Below, in pieces: positions 9,789 to 19,239 of a stretch of 64,000 nt of DNA. This stretch comes from Erythroxylum novogranatense (Eukaryota > Streptophyta > Magnoliopsida > Malpighiales > Erythroxylaceae). Each line of letters begins with the position of its first letter. Positions within the stretch are counted from its first letter, which is position 1. The notes under the pieces are model-generated. The model worked only from the letters and a program-made list of their open reading frames with translations. It had not been told where the DNA came from and did no database searches. Location of the stretch: contig CM057225.1 of NCBI GenBank assembly GCA_029891385.1, forward strand, positions 73,627,387 to 73,691,386. Direction: 5' to 3'. A program made the position numbers and the translations under genes.

Positions 9789-12700
9789 ATGGGCTCATCG
9801 CAGTCCATACGAGTCGCGGATGAAGAAACCGAAGAAGAAGACGATGACGAAGAAGAGGAAGCGGCAGCAGACGACGACGGAGAGGACAATGCGAGAGTTG
9901 CCGGTACTCGCAACAGCTTGGTAAAGAAGGTCCTGGAACAAGAGCCGGAGATGTTGCCGTGCCACACCTCGGCGTCACCGCTCTCTCCACAGCTCTCCTC
10001 CCTCGGAACTCCGCGTCTGGGCCCCTCCATCAAAGTTTGGGACCCTTATAATGTGCTCGCTCCTCCTCCGCCGCCGCCGCCGCCACCGCCACCGGTACTC
10101 CTTAGGGGCTTGGGTTTCGAGGAGGATCGGGCGGTTACGGAGGTGTACTTGGTGTGTCATGGGGAGTGCGATATTAATTTGAGGCCTGATTTGGTGGGCG
10201 GGAGATGCCACGAGGCGGCTTTGACCGCTAATGGGAAGAGGCAAGCCAGGGCTTTGGCTGTCTTCTTCAACTCTCAAGGGGTTCGGTTCAGTGCCGTTTA
10301 TTCTTCGCCCTTGGAACGCTCTAGATCCATGGCGTTGTCTGTTTGTCAGGTAAATTTTATATATTTATACTCCTTGTTCGATCAATTCATTGAATTCTGT
10401 ACTATGTGTTTCTATAAGAAGATTTAGAGTATCATGAAAATCTTAGTAGTTTTATCAGCAAATATGGTATTCTTGGTCTTAAGCTTCCGAAGTCTGCCCA
10501 TGTTAGCTTGATAAGGTCGCCTGCTTTTGATATATGGAACTCCTAATCGACATATCTACTCAAGCACTGAAAGTAGTGTAGTAGTTTAGATTACTCACTG
10601 GCCAATGAATCTCGTCTCATTCAGCATTGCTGTTGGACCCACGATAAATTTTATCAATCAAAGTATTATGTTTCAAAGAGTACTCGAAACATAATATAAG
10701 TCTAAGCTTATTATGTAGGTCCAATTAAAGTCTAGCTTGGGTCCAACTAAAGAAGATTACTTAGATTTGGATCGTATTTTAACCTATCTTTCGGGAATCT
10801 AACGAATAAATGAATTGATTTCCCTACTAGGGTGCTACCTTCTTCTTCTAGCACAATTTATCTCATAACAAGTAGTATTAGAGTGGTAAAAGTGAGAAAA
10901 TCTTGCTAGAGATCCAAAATTGAATAGACAAGCAAGAGAGTGGGATGAATGATCTGAAGTCCATGTTCAACCAATTCATGCAAAGATTTGAAACAACTCA
11001 CGAATCTTCAATGGAAGGCAAGGAGAATATGAGGCCATTACATGATTGAATAAACTAAAGAGAAGAAAATTGATGTTGAAACTTATGTGTATGCCATGCA
11101 GACCAAACTTGGTGACAAATATAATGAACTTGTTACTAAACTAGAGAGGGAACAATTCATGTCAAAATTTCATGATATTAATGATTGGTTATATGAAGAT
11201 GGTGAACATAAAACAAATGGTGTTTACATTGAGAAGCTTTAGGAGTTCAAGAAGCGAGAGGATCCCATTGAAGAGTGCTATATAGAGCATCAAGGAAATG
11301 GTCCTATGATTGATCAACATGTTAATTGCATGAACAGTTACAAAGAGGCGACAATGATAAATGATCCTAGATTTGACAAATATTAGATTCGAATGAAAGC
11401 ATGGGACCTAGATATTTGGATGATTGTTATTGATGGCTTTGAGCCCGATCTGCATACCAAAATTCGACAGTTTATATTTATTTAGAATGTGAACGTAAAT
11501 TGTTTAATGAAAGGAAGAGCAGAGACCTGCTCCGATGGAGAGAGATGCTTGTGATATGTGGTCAATATGAGTTCATGAATTCTATAAATGAATTGTTTGA
11601 AGAATTGCTTGTGAATGGTCTAGTTACTTAGGCTTTAATGCTCATGGGTTTAATACGAAAATGTTAGGCCTCCAAAAGTAATGGGATACTCTAAGAAGAG
11701 GGAAAGTGAATATTGAAACAAAGATCATCTCAGATTATGCTCAGTTCGACTTGGCAAAATATGCTAATGGGACGTGCCATTTTGAGCGTGTAAGGTGGGG
11801 CTTGATAAGAAGATTCTAACAGAATCAATGCTGAAGAAGAAGAATAGCTGCTTGAAGCTTTTGGAAATTATTACTACTAGAAACATTCTTGCTTGGACAG
11901 TGACCTATCTATGTGATCAATGGGATAGTGCAGTTGCTGGACAAGTGAGTAATGCTCCACGCCAATTGGCAGCTGAAGTAGAGACTCTACTTTCAATTGC
12001 TTTCATTCACGAGGGAACTGCTATGAGAATGGAATTTGGTGATGCAACAGTGATTGCTGACCCAGTAAATCCTTTCCCAATACTACGATCCGCACTGGGC
12101 TCATTTTCTCAGGGAAATTGGAAAAGTTCCTAATACTCAGATAATAACTAAATGTCTACTATTAGGGTGGGAATAGTCTTTTGTGGCAACATAATCTTGG
12201 TGGACATAATGTCATATGGGGTCTTTACAATGCTCTTAAAATTCACAACTAGCAGGATTTCACGTGGAATTCTAGGTGGTTATGAGGTTATTTACACGTA
12301 AAATTCTTGAAATCACTAATGAAATTCTCTCAAACTATAAAAATCAAGGTGTTTATGATTTACTTGGACGTACAAGCCACTGGTATCAAGAGTGATCTTC
12401 ATCTATCTGAATTGTTCAACTTGCTGACTCCAATTAGTTAGCCTTTCAGTGATTAGAAAATACTGTAATGTGCTTATATTGTAATCCTTTTTTAGCTGTA
12501 GAAATTTTGCAGTTATTTGGTTTTGGAATGTGGACCTTTACATATTATATGTGCCAAATTTACTTTGTTTTTTAAGTTTTTGTTATACCATCCCCTTGAT
12601 TATTACTCTGTTATAGATAGGAACAGTTTGGATCTTCAATCTTCTTCTCTGTATCATACATAATCAATCAAATAAACTCAGGGCGTATAAAATCATGCAG

Positions 12701-13384
12701 GATATGAATTTTGCAGAGGGAGAAATACAATCATCAGATGCACTCATAGAAATGAGTCTGGGGCTTTGGGAGGGCTGCAACCATTCAGAGGTTCACACAC
12801 CTGAAGTTCTGAGCTTGATTGAAAGTTTTCAGCCAGACTTTTGTGCACCATCTGGAGAATCACTTAGGGAAGTGGAATTTAGGATGATTCAATTCTTGAA
12901 TAGGACAGTTGTGGGCCTACCTGAAAAACTGAGTACAGATTTCACACTGCACAATCAACATGGGAGCCAAGGGTTGTCTCATGACCGAGATGTAAATCAT
13001 CTACATCCACCACATTGGAATATGTTGCATCGACATCGACAGGGAATCTCAAGGAAAAAGTCTGGTAAGAGCAGGCTACAGTTTGTGACTACAACTAGCA
13101 ATCACGAGTTTGAGGATGAGATTTCTCCTAGGGAAGCTGACCACCAAACTTCCCTACATGATGCAACTGTCCGGAGCACATCCTCTTCAACATCTTCATG
13201 TATTGGAGTTTTTACTCATTCAATTCCTATTAAGTGTCTTCTTACAGGACTCTTGGGCTGCAGTCCAATGATGTCACATAAGATATGCATAGATGATTCT
13301 TCAGTTACAGTGTTACAGCATTCATGGACAACAGGTTGGCAGATAAAGCGCTTGAATGACACTGCACATCTTAGACTTCTCTAG
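9789..13384 (+). CDS. Histidine-phosphatase (phosphoglycerate-mutase-like) protein, two exons
   Basis: Exons are 9789-10349 and 12701-13384, with CAG|GTAAAT donor, ATGCAG|GAT acceptor and phase 0, giving 414 residues. The N-terminus MGSSQS fits the N-myristoylation pattern (Gly2, Ser6), so membrane attachment is likely. An acidic run covers residues 11-33 and eleven prolines cover 92-102. The histidine-phosphatase core starts near 118: the first motif is C123-H124-G125-E instead of the usual R-H-G; SSPLER (172-177) carries the conserved arginine context; LWEG is at 209-212; [11 protein letters not shown] (238-248) holds the phosphatase-type Glu240. The second histidine is H360 in FTHS. A basic, Ser-rich insert (298-350) separates the core halves. 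Seen: motifs and splice sites. Known: the family uses RHG and a second His for phosphohistidine chemistry. Inferred: a plant subfamily of uncertain substrate, perhaps with changed activity because of Cys123. It is probably functional, as both exons are fully open. Confidence 0.88.
10631..10870 (+). mobile_element. Small LTR (about 240 bp) of a miniature or copia-like retrotransposon
   Basis: The segment begins TGTTGGACCCACG and ends CTCATAACA, giving TG...CA termini with a TGTT/AACA inverted end. It is followed two bases later by a primer-binding-site relic. The length fits TRIM-type elements or short-LTR copia elements. No matching 3' LTR was found further right in the intron, so the element is incomplete or its other LTR has decayed. 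The 5' boundary is inferred from motif and spacing. Confidence 0.5.
10873..10884 (+). other. Relic primer-binding site for initiator tRNA-Met
   Basis: TAGTATTAGAGT differs from the canonical plant retrotransposon primer site TGGTATCAGAGC at three positions, all transitions of the kind caused by cytosine deamination. It lies two bases after the CA end of the putative LTR, the expected position. Confidence 0.6.
11042..11386 (+). pseudogene. Hsp110-class (Hsp70-14/15-like) chaperone gene fragment
   Basis: One frame reads as the C-terminal substrate-domain region of plant Hsp110-type Hsp70s over about 115 codons. Landmarks are [57 protein letters not shown] and NDPRFDKY, which follow the order of the family. 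There are stops near the start (about 11051), at 11240-11242 and at 11384. No intron interrupts it. It is on the coding strand of the host gene but lies in the intron, so it should be spliced out. It is either a processed copy or a gene fragment carried by the retroelement whose LTR and primer site lie 170 bp upstream. The family identification is from memory of conserved motifs. Confidence 0.7.
11795..12133 (+). pseudogene. Unidentified gene-derived fragment, 112 codons open
   Basis: An uninterrupted frame in the same intron has a gene-like amino-acid mix, for example [27 protein letters not shown] and [17 protein letters not shown] do not recognise the family. Base use is richer in GC than the surrounding intron, which suggests it came from an exon. 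It has no obvious start context or promoter. It is most likely a second fragment captured with the Hsp110 piece, but it could be a cryptic exon. Confidence 0.4.
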
Positions 13385-14040
13385 TTGAAGAATTATGAGA
13401 TCCTAATTCTGGCGTTACTGATTAGTGAGCTGTTAACTTTTCAGGCGGAAATTAATCGTAACTATTTATGAATCAGGTTGATCCTACATGGTTCATTTGA
13501 AATTGTGTTTTTCTACATCAGTTCTGTATCCTCGCATATATTTATTTCCAGGTCCACAGGCCGTAAATGAAAAATGAACGGCTTGGGCATCAGGTGTTTG
13601 TATTTGGTATTCTTGATTTGTATCTTTCACAGTTTTTATGTAAAGTAAGAGAAAAAGGTATTTCAGATAGAGAAAATAGCGGTGAGAGTCTTTCTTTCAT
13701 TGGTTAATGGCGTTGGATCAGAATTTTGTTCAGGAATTTGCCTGATTTAATCATCTGCGGTTGAGCAATCTTGTTCCTCATTTTGTGGTTACATGCGCAT
13801 TTGATTTTATTAATCTTCTTGCAGCATCAAATAGTATACAGTACTTGCTTCAGTGAATCAGTACCAATTGTAGGCCAATGCTCACATTCTGACCACTGGT
13901 CTGAAAACATATATCTAACGTTTGGCTTTTCTAGTTTTCTCTTTCCCCTGAAGATATCGTCTGAAAAAGCTCTTTTTTATTTTTGCATTTTGAGAAATAG
14001 TCACTTCAATCCAACCCTTCTATAAGCGCATCAAAGGTTG
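13385..14040 (+). other. 3' untranslated region and downstream flank of the phosphatase-like gene
   Basis: Unique-looking, T-rich sequence follows the stop codon at 13382-13384. An open frame of 84 codons at 13771-14025 is low-complexity and hydrophobic with no recognised domain, and is not called a gene. No canonical AATAAA signal was identified with confidence. Confidence 0.45.
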
Positions 14041-15359
14041 TAAGATGAATTTAGTCAAGCCCAGCTTTGGCTTGGCTTCAATTTAGTTTGGTGGCGTTGA
14101 AGCTTGCCTCTAGCTATAAATTGTGTTCAAGATCGACTTGGGGCAAAAGGTTTGTAATAACGTGACAGGCATCCTTCTATTCACAAACATGGGGAGGACG
14201 AACATGTTGAACCCCAATTACTAAAGATGTAGAAATATTCAAAGCTAAGATAAAATGCAAACGCCACGATGAATAAATGATGCCAACAAAAATATGTAAT
14301 TTATCATTAAACTCTATAGTTAATGATACTGATATGATTTATTGAATACGTGGTTAATAGAGGACCTATTATATTAGTTAATAAAAATTGATGAAATACT
14401 GATGAAACTATCTAAAGAGAGGTAATTAAATATAAAAAGAAATCAAGATAGTAAAAATTATAGTTTCACGGTTCACTTATGAGAACATCTAATTATTAAG
14501 CAAGATTGATTACCAAGGTTGAAATGATAATTAACCCAGTTTAACAATGCCCTCTCTTGAAGTACATGGTATATTCAACTAGGTAATTACCACATCTCGA
14601 TGTGTAATTCAACTAATCATACTTTTTAAGCATAGTTAGTCCCTTTAATTATCATACTACTTTAGGAAATGTCTTTCTCTAAACTTAGAATGTCTATTCT
14701 CCTTGTGCACAAATCAAACTTCAACACCCGATCCTTAATAACAATCTTTAAGATTGAATATATAGTGATCATGCATTAATCCAATAATTAAGACCAAAGA
14801 GAATAAATTTAACCAAATAATAACTACCTCATACATTAATAATTGAAATATCTGCAACAATCCCTAACCCTAACTAGGGATTTAGTTCCATAAAACTAAA
14901 TTAAAAAAATCAATCTTAACATAAAAGAAAGATACAAGTAATTGGGAGAGTTATTATGATTCTTCTCTAATCTTGCTCTAAATCCCTCCTTAATACTAAG
15001 AAACCTAAAACTAACAACTAAATGACAAAGGAGGTTGCTGAATTCATCTAGTCTCCTTCAAAGTCCTCTAATAAGAGTATTCATAGCTACATTTTATATA
15101 AAAGAGTCCGAAGTTTGGTGAAAAAATACTTTTGAGTATCCTCGAATTGCATGTTATAGTCTGGCATTTGAATAACTTATATCCTAGTGGCAGTTTCTAA
15201 CACTTGAGCTATAACAGTTTCTATCATCATAAGTTCAACACAATACTACTACTATTATTAGTACTACTACTACTGCTGTTGCTATTGCTGCTGTTGTTAC
15301 TAATACTAATCATGGTGGCTAACCACTAATCATGTCTTGAAGGAGGGAAATTATAGAGA
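14041..15359. other. Non-coding AT-rich spacer, probably old retroelement DNA
   Basis: No open frame with protein similarity is visible. The stretch 14270-14940 resembles non-coding LTR or leader DNA in composition but has no provable ends. A trinucleotide-rich microsatellite lies at 15245-15300. Confidence 0.4.
15244..15303. repeat. Compound trinucleotide microsatellite (TAC/TAT/TGC)
   Basis: Consecutive triplets TACTACTACTATTATTAG, then TACTACTACTACTGCTG and TTGCTATTGCTGCTGTTG, form an imperfect TAC/TGC repeat just before the Athila-like relic. No coding frame uses it. Confidence 0.7.
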
Positions 15360-16690
15360 AGTGAGGGTATCATTGAATACTTCCCCAATGAAACCTTGAT
15401 TTTGCTTAATCACCTTGTGATACCTTGGTATGTTGATATAGCAAATTACATTACATGTGTTATCCTTCCCCTAGATTTGTCTTATCAACAACTAAAATGA
15501 TTCTTGTATGTGTGTACTCATTATTTATGGGATGAACCATTCTTTTACTGAACATGTGCTAATGGATTAATTAGAAAATGTGTTCTAGGGAAGAAATGTT
15601 AAGACACATTAACACAGTGTTATGAATCTATCTATATAGTTCATTATGAAGCGAACAAGATAGTAGCGTGAGTCTTGGGATGCAATTTTTCTTGGTTGAA
15701 CTTGTTTAAGGATGCTTGGGATTTTGTTGCACAATATGATAGATACTAAAGAGTGGGCACTGTCTAACATTCTGGAAGTGGAAGTATTTGATGTGTGGGG
15801 ACTAGACTTCATGGGACAGTTCTCATCCTTTATAAGGAACACATATATTTTAGTCAAAGTGGACTAAGTATCACGGTGAGCTAAAGTAATGGCAACTTCG
15901 ACCAATGATGAAAAGGCAGTGTAAAATTTTATTACGAAATTATTCAATCGATTTGGATCGCCACGAGCCATAATTAGTGATGGAGAAGCATATTTTACAA
16001 TAAATCTTTTGATGCTCCTCTTATAAGATATGGAATCTACCATTGTGTTGCCACTTCGTACCACTTGTAAATAAATGGACAAGTGGAGTTTGTTAACTGT
16101 GAGCTAAAAAGAATATTGGAGAAGATGGTAAATAGTTCAAAAAAAGATTGAGCATTAAAGCTAGATGATGCTCTATGGCCCTATCGAATCACTTTCAAGA
16201 CTCGAATTAATATGACCCTTTTTTGGCATGGCTTGTTTATGGTAAGGCTTGTCACCTGCCCAAGGACTTGGAGTATAGAACATATTAGGTAATAAAAAAA
16301 AAGGCTTGAATTTTGATTGGAAGTAAGCAGATGAGAAAAGACTTTTACAGTTGAACTAGCTCGACGAACTTAGACTAAATGCTTATGAGAATGTCAAGTT
16401 GTATAAGGAAAAAGTTAAGAAATGGCTTGATTCTCATATCAAGAAAAAGGAGTTCAAGGCAGGAGATGTAGTTTTATTAGTTAATTCGATATTGAATTTG
16501 TTTCCCAAAATGCTCAAGTCACGATGGAGTGGGCCTTTCAAAGTAACCTATATATTTGTGTATGGAGCTTTAGAATTAGAGAACCATAATAAGGAAATCT
16601 TCAAGGTGAATGGACAAAGATGTAAGTTGTATCTTGAAGGAGTCTTTTCGCAAGATAGGGAAGTAATTTCGTTCCTTTCATGTTATTAAA
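15360..16690 (+). pseudogene. Athila-like Ty3/gypsy integrase region, decayed
   Basis: Reading across several frameshifts and stops, the order is: a relic of the region before integrase (YFPNETLI, PWYVDIANYI near 15375-15450), the integrase core (VFDVWGLDFMGQF at about 15788, VDYVSK-like near 15860, FGSPRAIISDGEAYF at about 15952), the LYGKACHLPVE-type block near 16240, and the C-terminal region (LDELRLNAYENVKLY at 16358-16405, then LFPKMLKSRWSGPF and FKVNGQR up to about 16625). The final 96 codons (16399-16689) are uninterrupted. This motif chain is typical of the Athila/Tat branch, which has no chromodomain. Integrase would insert element cDNA; this copy cannot, because the core is broken. 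Confidence 0.8.
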
Positions 16691-17379
16691 TGAGATTTGA
16701 ATGACGAATGGTCAAGCTAATTACCATAAATTAGCACATTATGTTAGTTTTTTCTTGAATTCTAGCATGTAAGTAGTGTTGAGTGATTTTGATTGTTAAA
16801 TCTCATATTTTTAACTTTTTATAGGTTAGGAAATGAGATTAATCGAGTGAAAAATGTTAAAGATGAAGAATTCCAACCATTTCACGATCATGGAGAGTGC
16901 CATGATTGTACATTGCAAGTGCAGGATTATTCTTTTATAATCGTAGCACCCATTTGATCGTGGCATGCGAGCATACACCCAACTCATGACCCACATCCAC
17001 AAAACCCTAGTTTATCCTTCTTTTCTAATCTAAACATTTAAATACTTGTTTTCTCTTCATATTCTTTCTCTAAACTTACAACTACCTCCATAACTCTCAA
17101 CTTTCTCTCAAATCTCTCTTCACTTTCACTGGTTTTTTTTATAAATATTTTCTTTCTTCTTTCACCTAGATTATCGTTCCTTTTACACAAATCAAGTGAT
17201 TTCCACACAAAATCATATCTTTTGACTGGGTTTTGTAATATTTTCTCTGCACTTTTCTCTTCTACTTTTTTAGGTGTTTTTGTTGTGTTTTCTTGGTTGT
17301 TTTTTCAAGTTATATACACTTAACATGACTCCAAGAATCAAGCATATTGCAAAATGTTCAACCTCAATAGGAAAACAAA
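16691..17379 (+). mobile_element. Non-coding spacer of the Athila-like element
   Basis: The stretch between the integrase and the downstream reading frame has no open frame of note. It contains pyrimidine-rich sequence from about 17000 to 17300, fitting the long untranslated spacer that Athila elements carry between pol and their last open frame. Assignment is by position. Confidence 0.5.
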
Positions 17380-18190
17380 GTGTTGAGTGATGGTGCATGC
17401 GACTTGGCTAAGGATTTTAGAATGCCCTTTTCAATCTTTTGGGAAGAAGAAGATAGAAATTTTCAAACCATTTGTTTAATACTTGTTACTGCACCACGAT
17501 ATTTCAATTTTACAATCTTAGAAAATCTAGGTTTGAAAACAAAAATTGAGACTTTGAGTGTGAAAATTCAATGGGAAAATTTTATTCATTTTACTTTTAA
17601 TATATATGAGGAATTAACCTTGAATTTTACACAACTTCACATTTTGACTCACGAAAGTTGGATAATTTTGGTTTTGATTGTATAGAAACCCTTATAATGT
17701 GGATTATGATATTATGGAAGATATTTGTGATTTTCAAAATAAAAAATATTTAAAATATGAAAACTTTCATGTTGACCAATATTGGAAGAAATTAACGGGG
17801 ATGGATGAATTTACTTCGAAAATGCACATAATAATGTTATTTTTAACCTTGAACATTTATTATTACAAAACTTTATGTGTCACTATTTTTTTCCAAAACT
17901 TAAAGTAACAAGTTTCTTAAAAGGATTTATTTATTTTTTGGTGTGTGGATCACAAAATTCAAATTTTTTACATGTACCCACATTTTTTAAACGATATTTA
18001 CTTGTCTTAATAAGAAAAATAGCTATTTAGGCATGGGTTTCTTTGTTCCTATGCTGGCTCAATTTCATAGTGTTTCTATTGATGGACTAACTAACCCTTA
18101 TCTTTCCTAAGTTTTTGAATCATACACATTTGAGACGAGCAGAAATCTTGGTGTGTCATAGTTTGAAACTCTGAGATATCGACTCAAAAT
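17380..18190 (+). pseudogene. Athila-type downstream open frame, decayed
   Basis: Frames at 17380-17685 and 17678-17908 plus a third frame beyond 17920 make a broken protein. Features such as APRYFNFTILENLG, ENFIHFTFNIYEELT, YWKKLTG and GMGFFVPMLAQF follow the pattern of the protein encoded after pol in Athila elements. That frame is sometimes called env-like, but its role is not established. Two or more frameshifts separate the parts. Placement 0.7 kb behind an Athila integrase on the same strand supports the call. The 3' LTR could not be delimited. Confidence 0.5.
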
Positions 18191-19239
18191 CACAAGTGAA
18201 ACACGGAACTAGACAGACGAGCTCTAGTTCCGCTCCATCACATCACTAATAAGAAATAATACATTTTTAATATAGCTAGATGGTTGAAGCTAGAAAGAAT
18301 GTATTTTGAATGTTTGTGAAGTTCTATTTGTATAGAGAATATATCTATTATAGGGTGATTAAATCATAAAATAAAAAGTGTTGTGAGGGCAAGTACTGAA
18401 CTAGAGTTAGCCATTTAATTAATTGTCTTATTATTTATTTTCTTGACTATTATCAATATTATTATTTTTGTTTTATTTTATGTTTCTTTATTATGTAATC
18501 TATAAGAAACATTTTTATCTAGTACTTCTATATGAGTTAATAATATTTGAATTTTTTATCCATGTTACTTCTCCGTGGTATCGATACCTACATGTCATTA
18601 TATTATTAATTAATGATAGATACACTTGCCTAGTTAGTGAGCAATAGATTTTAATAGGAAAACTTTACTAGAATTAAAATATATATCAAATATATACTCA
18701 CCTTTAGGCCTATTTATAATAAGTTTGGAGCTTTTACTAATTTAATTTATAATTAATTCTAATTAAATACTAATTTAGTTTCAGTAAGATTCAATATCTA
18801 TTATTAATCTTTATTTATAAAATTTTTCAAAATTTACAATCCAGTTTGACTTGATTAAATGTACATTTAGAATCTTTGGAGCACTAAGATGGAAACCAAA
18901 AATTTTATAAAAACCATGGTATCTTTTGAGTCTTCTTCACCACCTTACCATAAACCTCCCCTTCTTTCTTCTCTGGTTTGATTTGTTATAGCTTCTTTAT
19001 TTCCAATTAAACCTTAGTCTATTTTCAACTACTACACTCCTCTTCCTTTCCACTATCCAAGGTACTTTTAGGTCCTTTCACCTCGTATCAAACTTTTTCC
19101 TGCCCTTGTTTTCATTTAGAGTAACTACTTTTTGAAAAAAGAATTTCCTTCTATCACACCCTAACCACTTTCTTAATGACAACAATAGAAAGCCTTGAAA
19201 ATAACCAAAAAAAATTCTTTTCCACCCCTTCCCCCTAGG
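18191..19239. other. AT-rich non-coding DNA between the Athila and LINE relics
   Basis: No gene, tandem repeat or clear element end is seen. It may hold the decayed 3' LTR of the Athila-like element and the 5' part of the LINE that follows. Confidence 0.35.

Larger units (their letters stand above)
10350..12700 (+). other. Intron of the phosphatase-like gene, enlarged by an insertion
   Basis: The 2351-bp intron runs from GTAAAT to ATGCAG. The last 200 bp are T-rich, as expected before a plant acceptor. Much of the middle (about 10630-12135) is foreign: an LTR-like sequence, a primer-binding-site relic and gene-derived fragments. 12135-12600 holds further non-host-looking sequence without a recognised product. 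Confidence 0.75.

Noticed and set aside
9688..10277. Minus-strand frames opposite exon 1 of the phosphatase-like gene
   Set aside because: They are shadows of the GC-richer coding exon; the poly-Ser and poly-Arg runs mirror the acidic and poly-Pro codons of the real frame.
12373..12390. Second TGGTATCA (primer-site-like) motif in the intron
   Set aside because: The match stops after eight bases and there is no LTR end in front of it; treated as chance.
13771..14025. 84-codon frame downstream of the phosphatase-like gene
   Set aside because: No domain, low complexity, no promoter or splice context; most likely 3' flanking sequence.
14850..14885. Telomere-like CCCTAACCCTAA
   Set aside because: Only about two units, without a TTTAGGG array, so chance occurrence in AT-rich DNA is enough.
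17380..18190. Possible virus-like envelope gene in the Athila relic
   Set aside because: The position matches the so-called env-like frame of Athila elements, but no signal peptide, fusion peptide or clear transmembrane segment is visible, and the frame is broken. It is kept only as an element-specific decayed frame.
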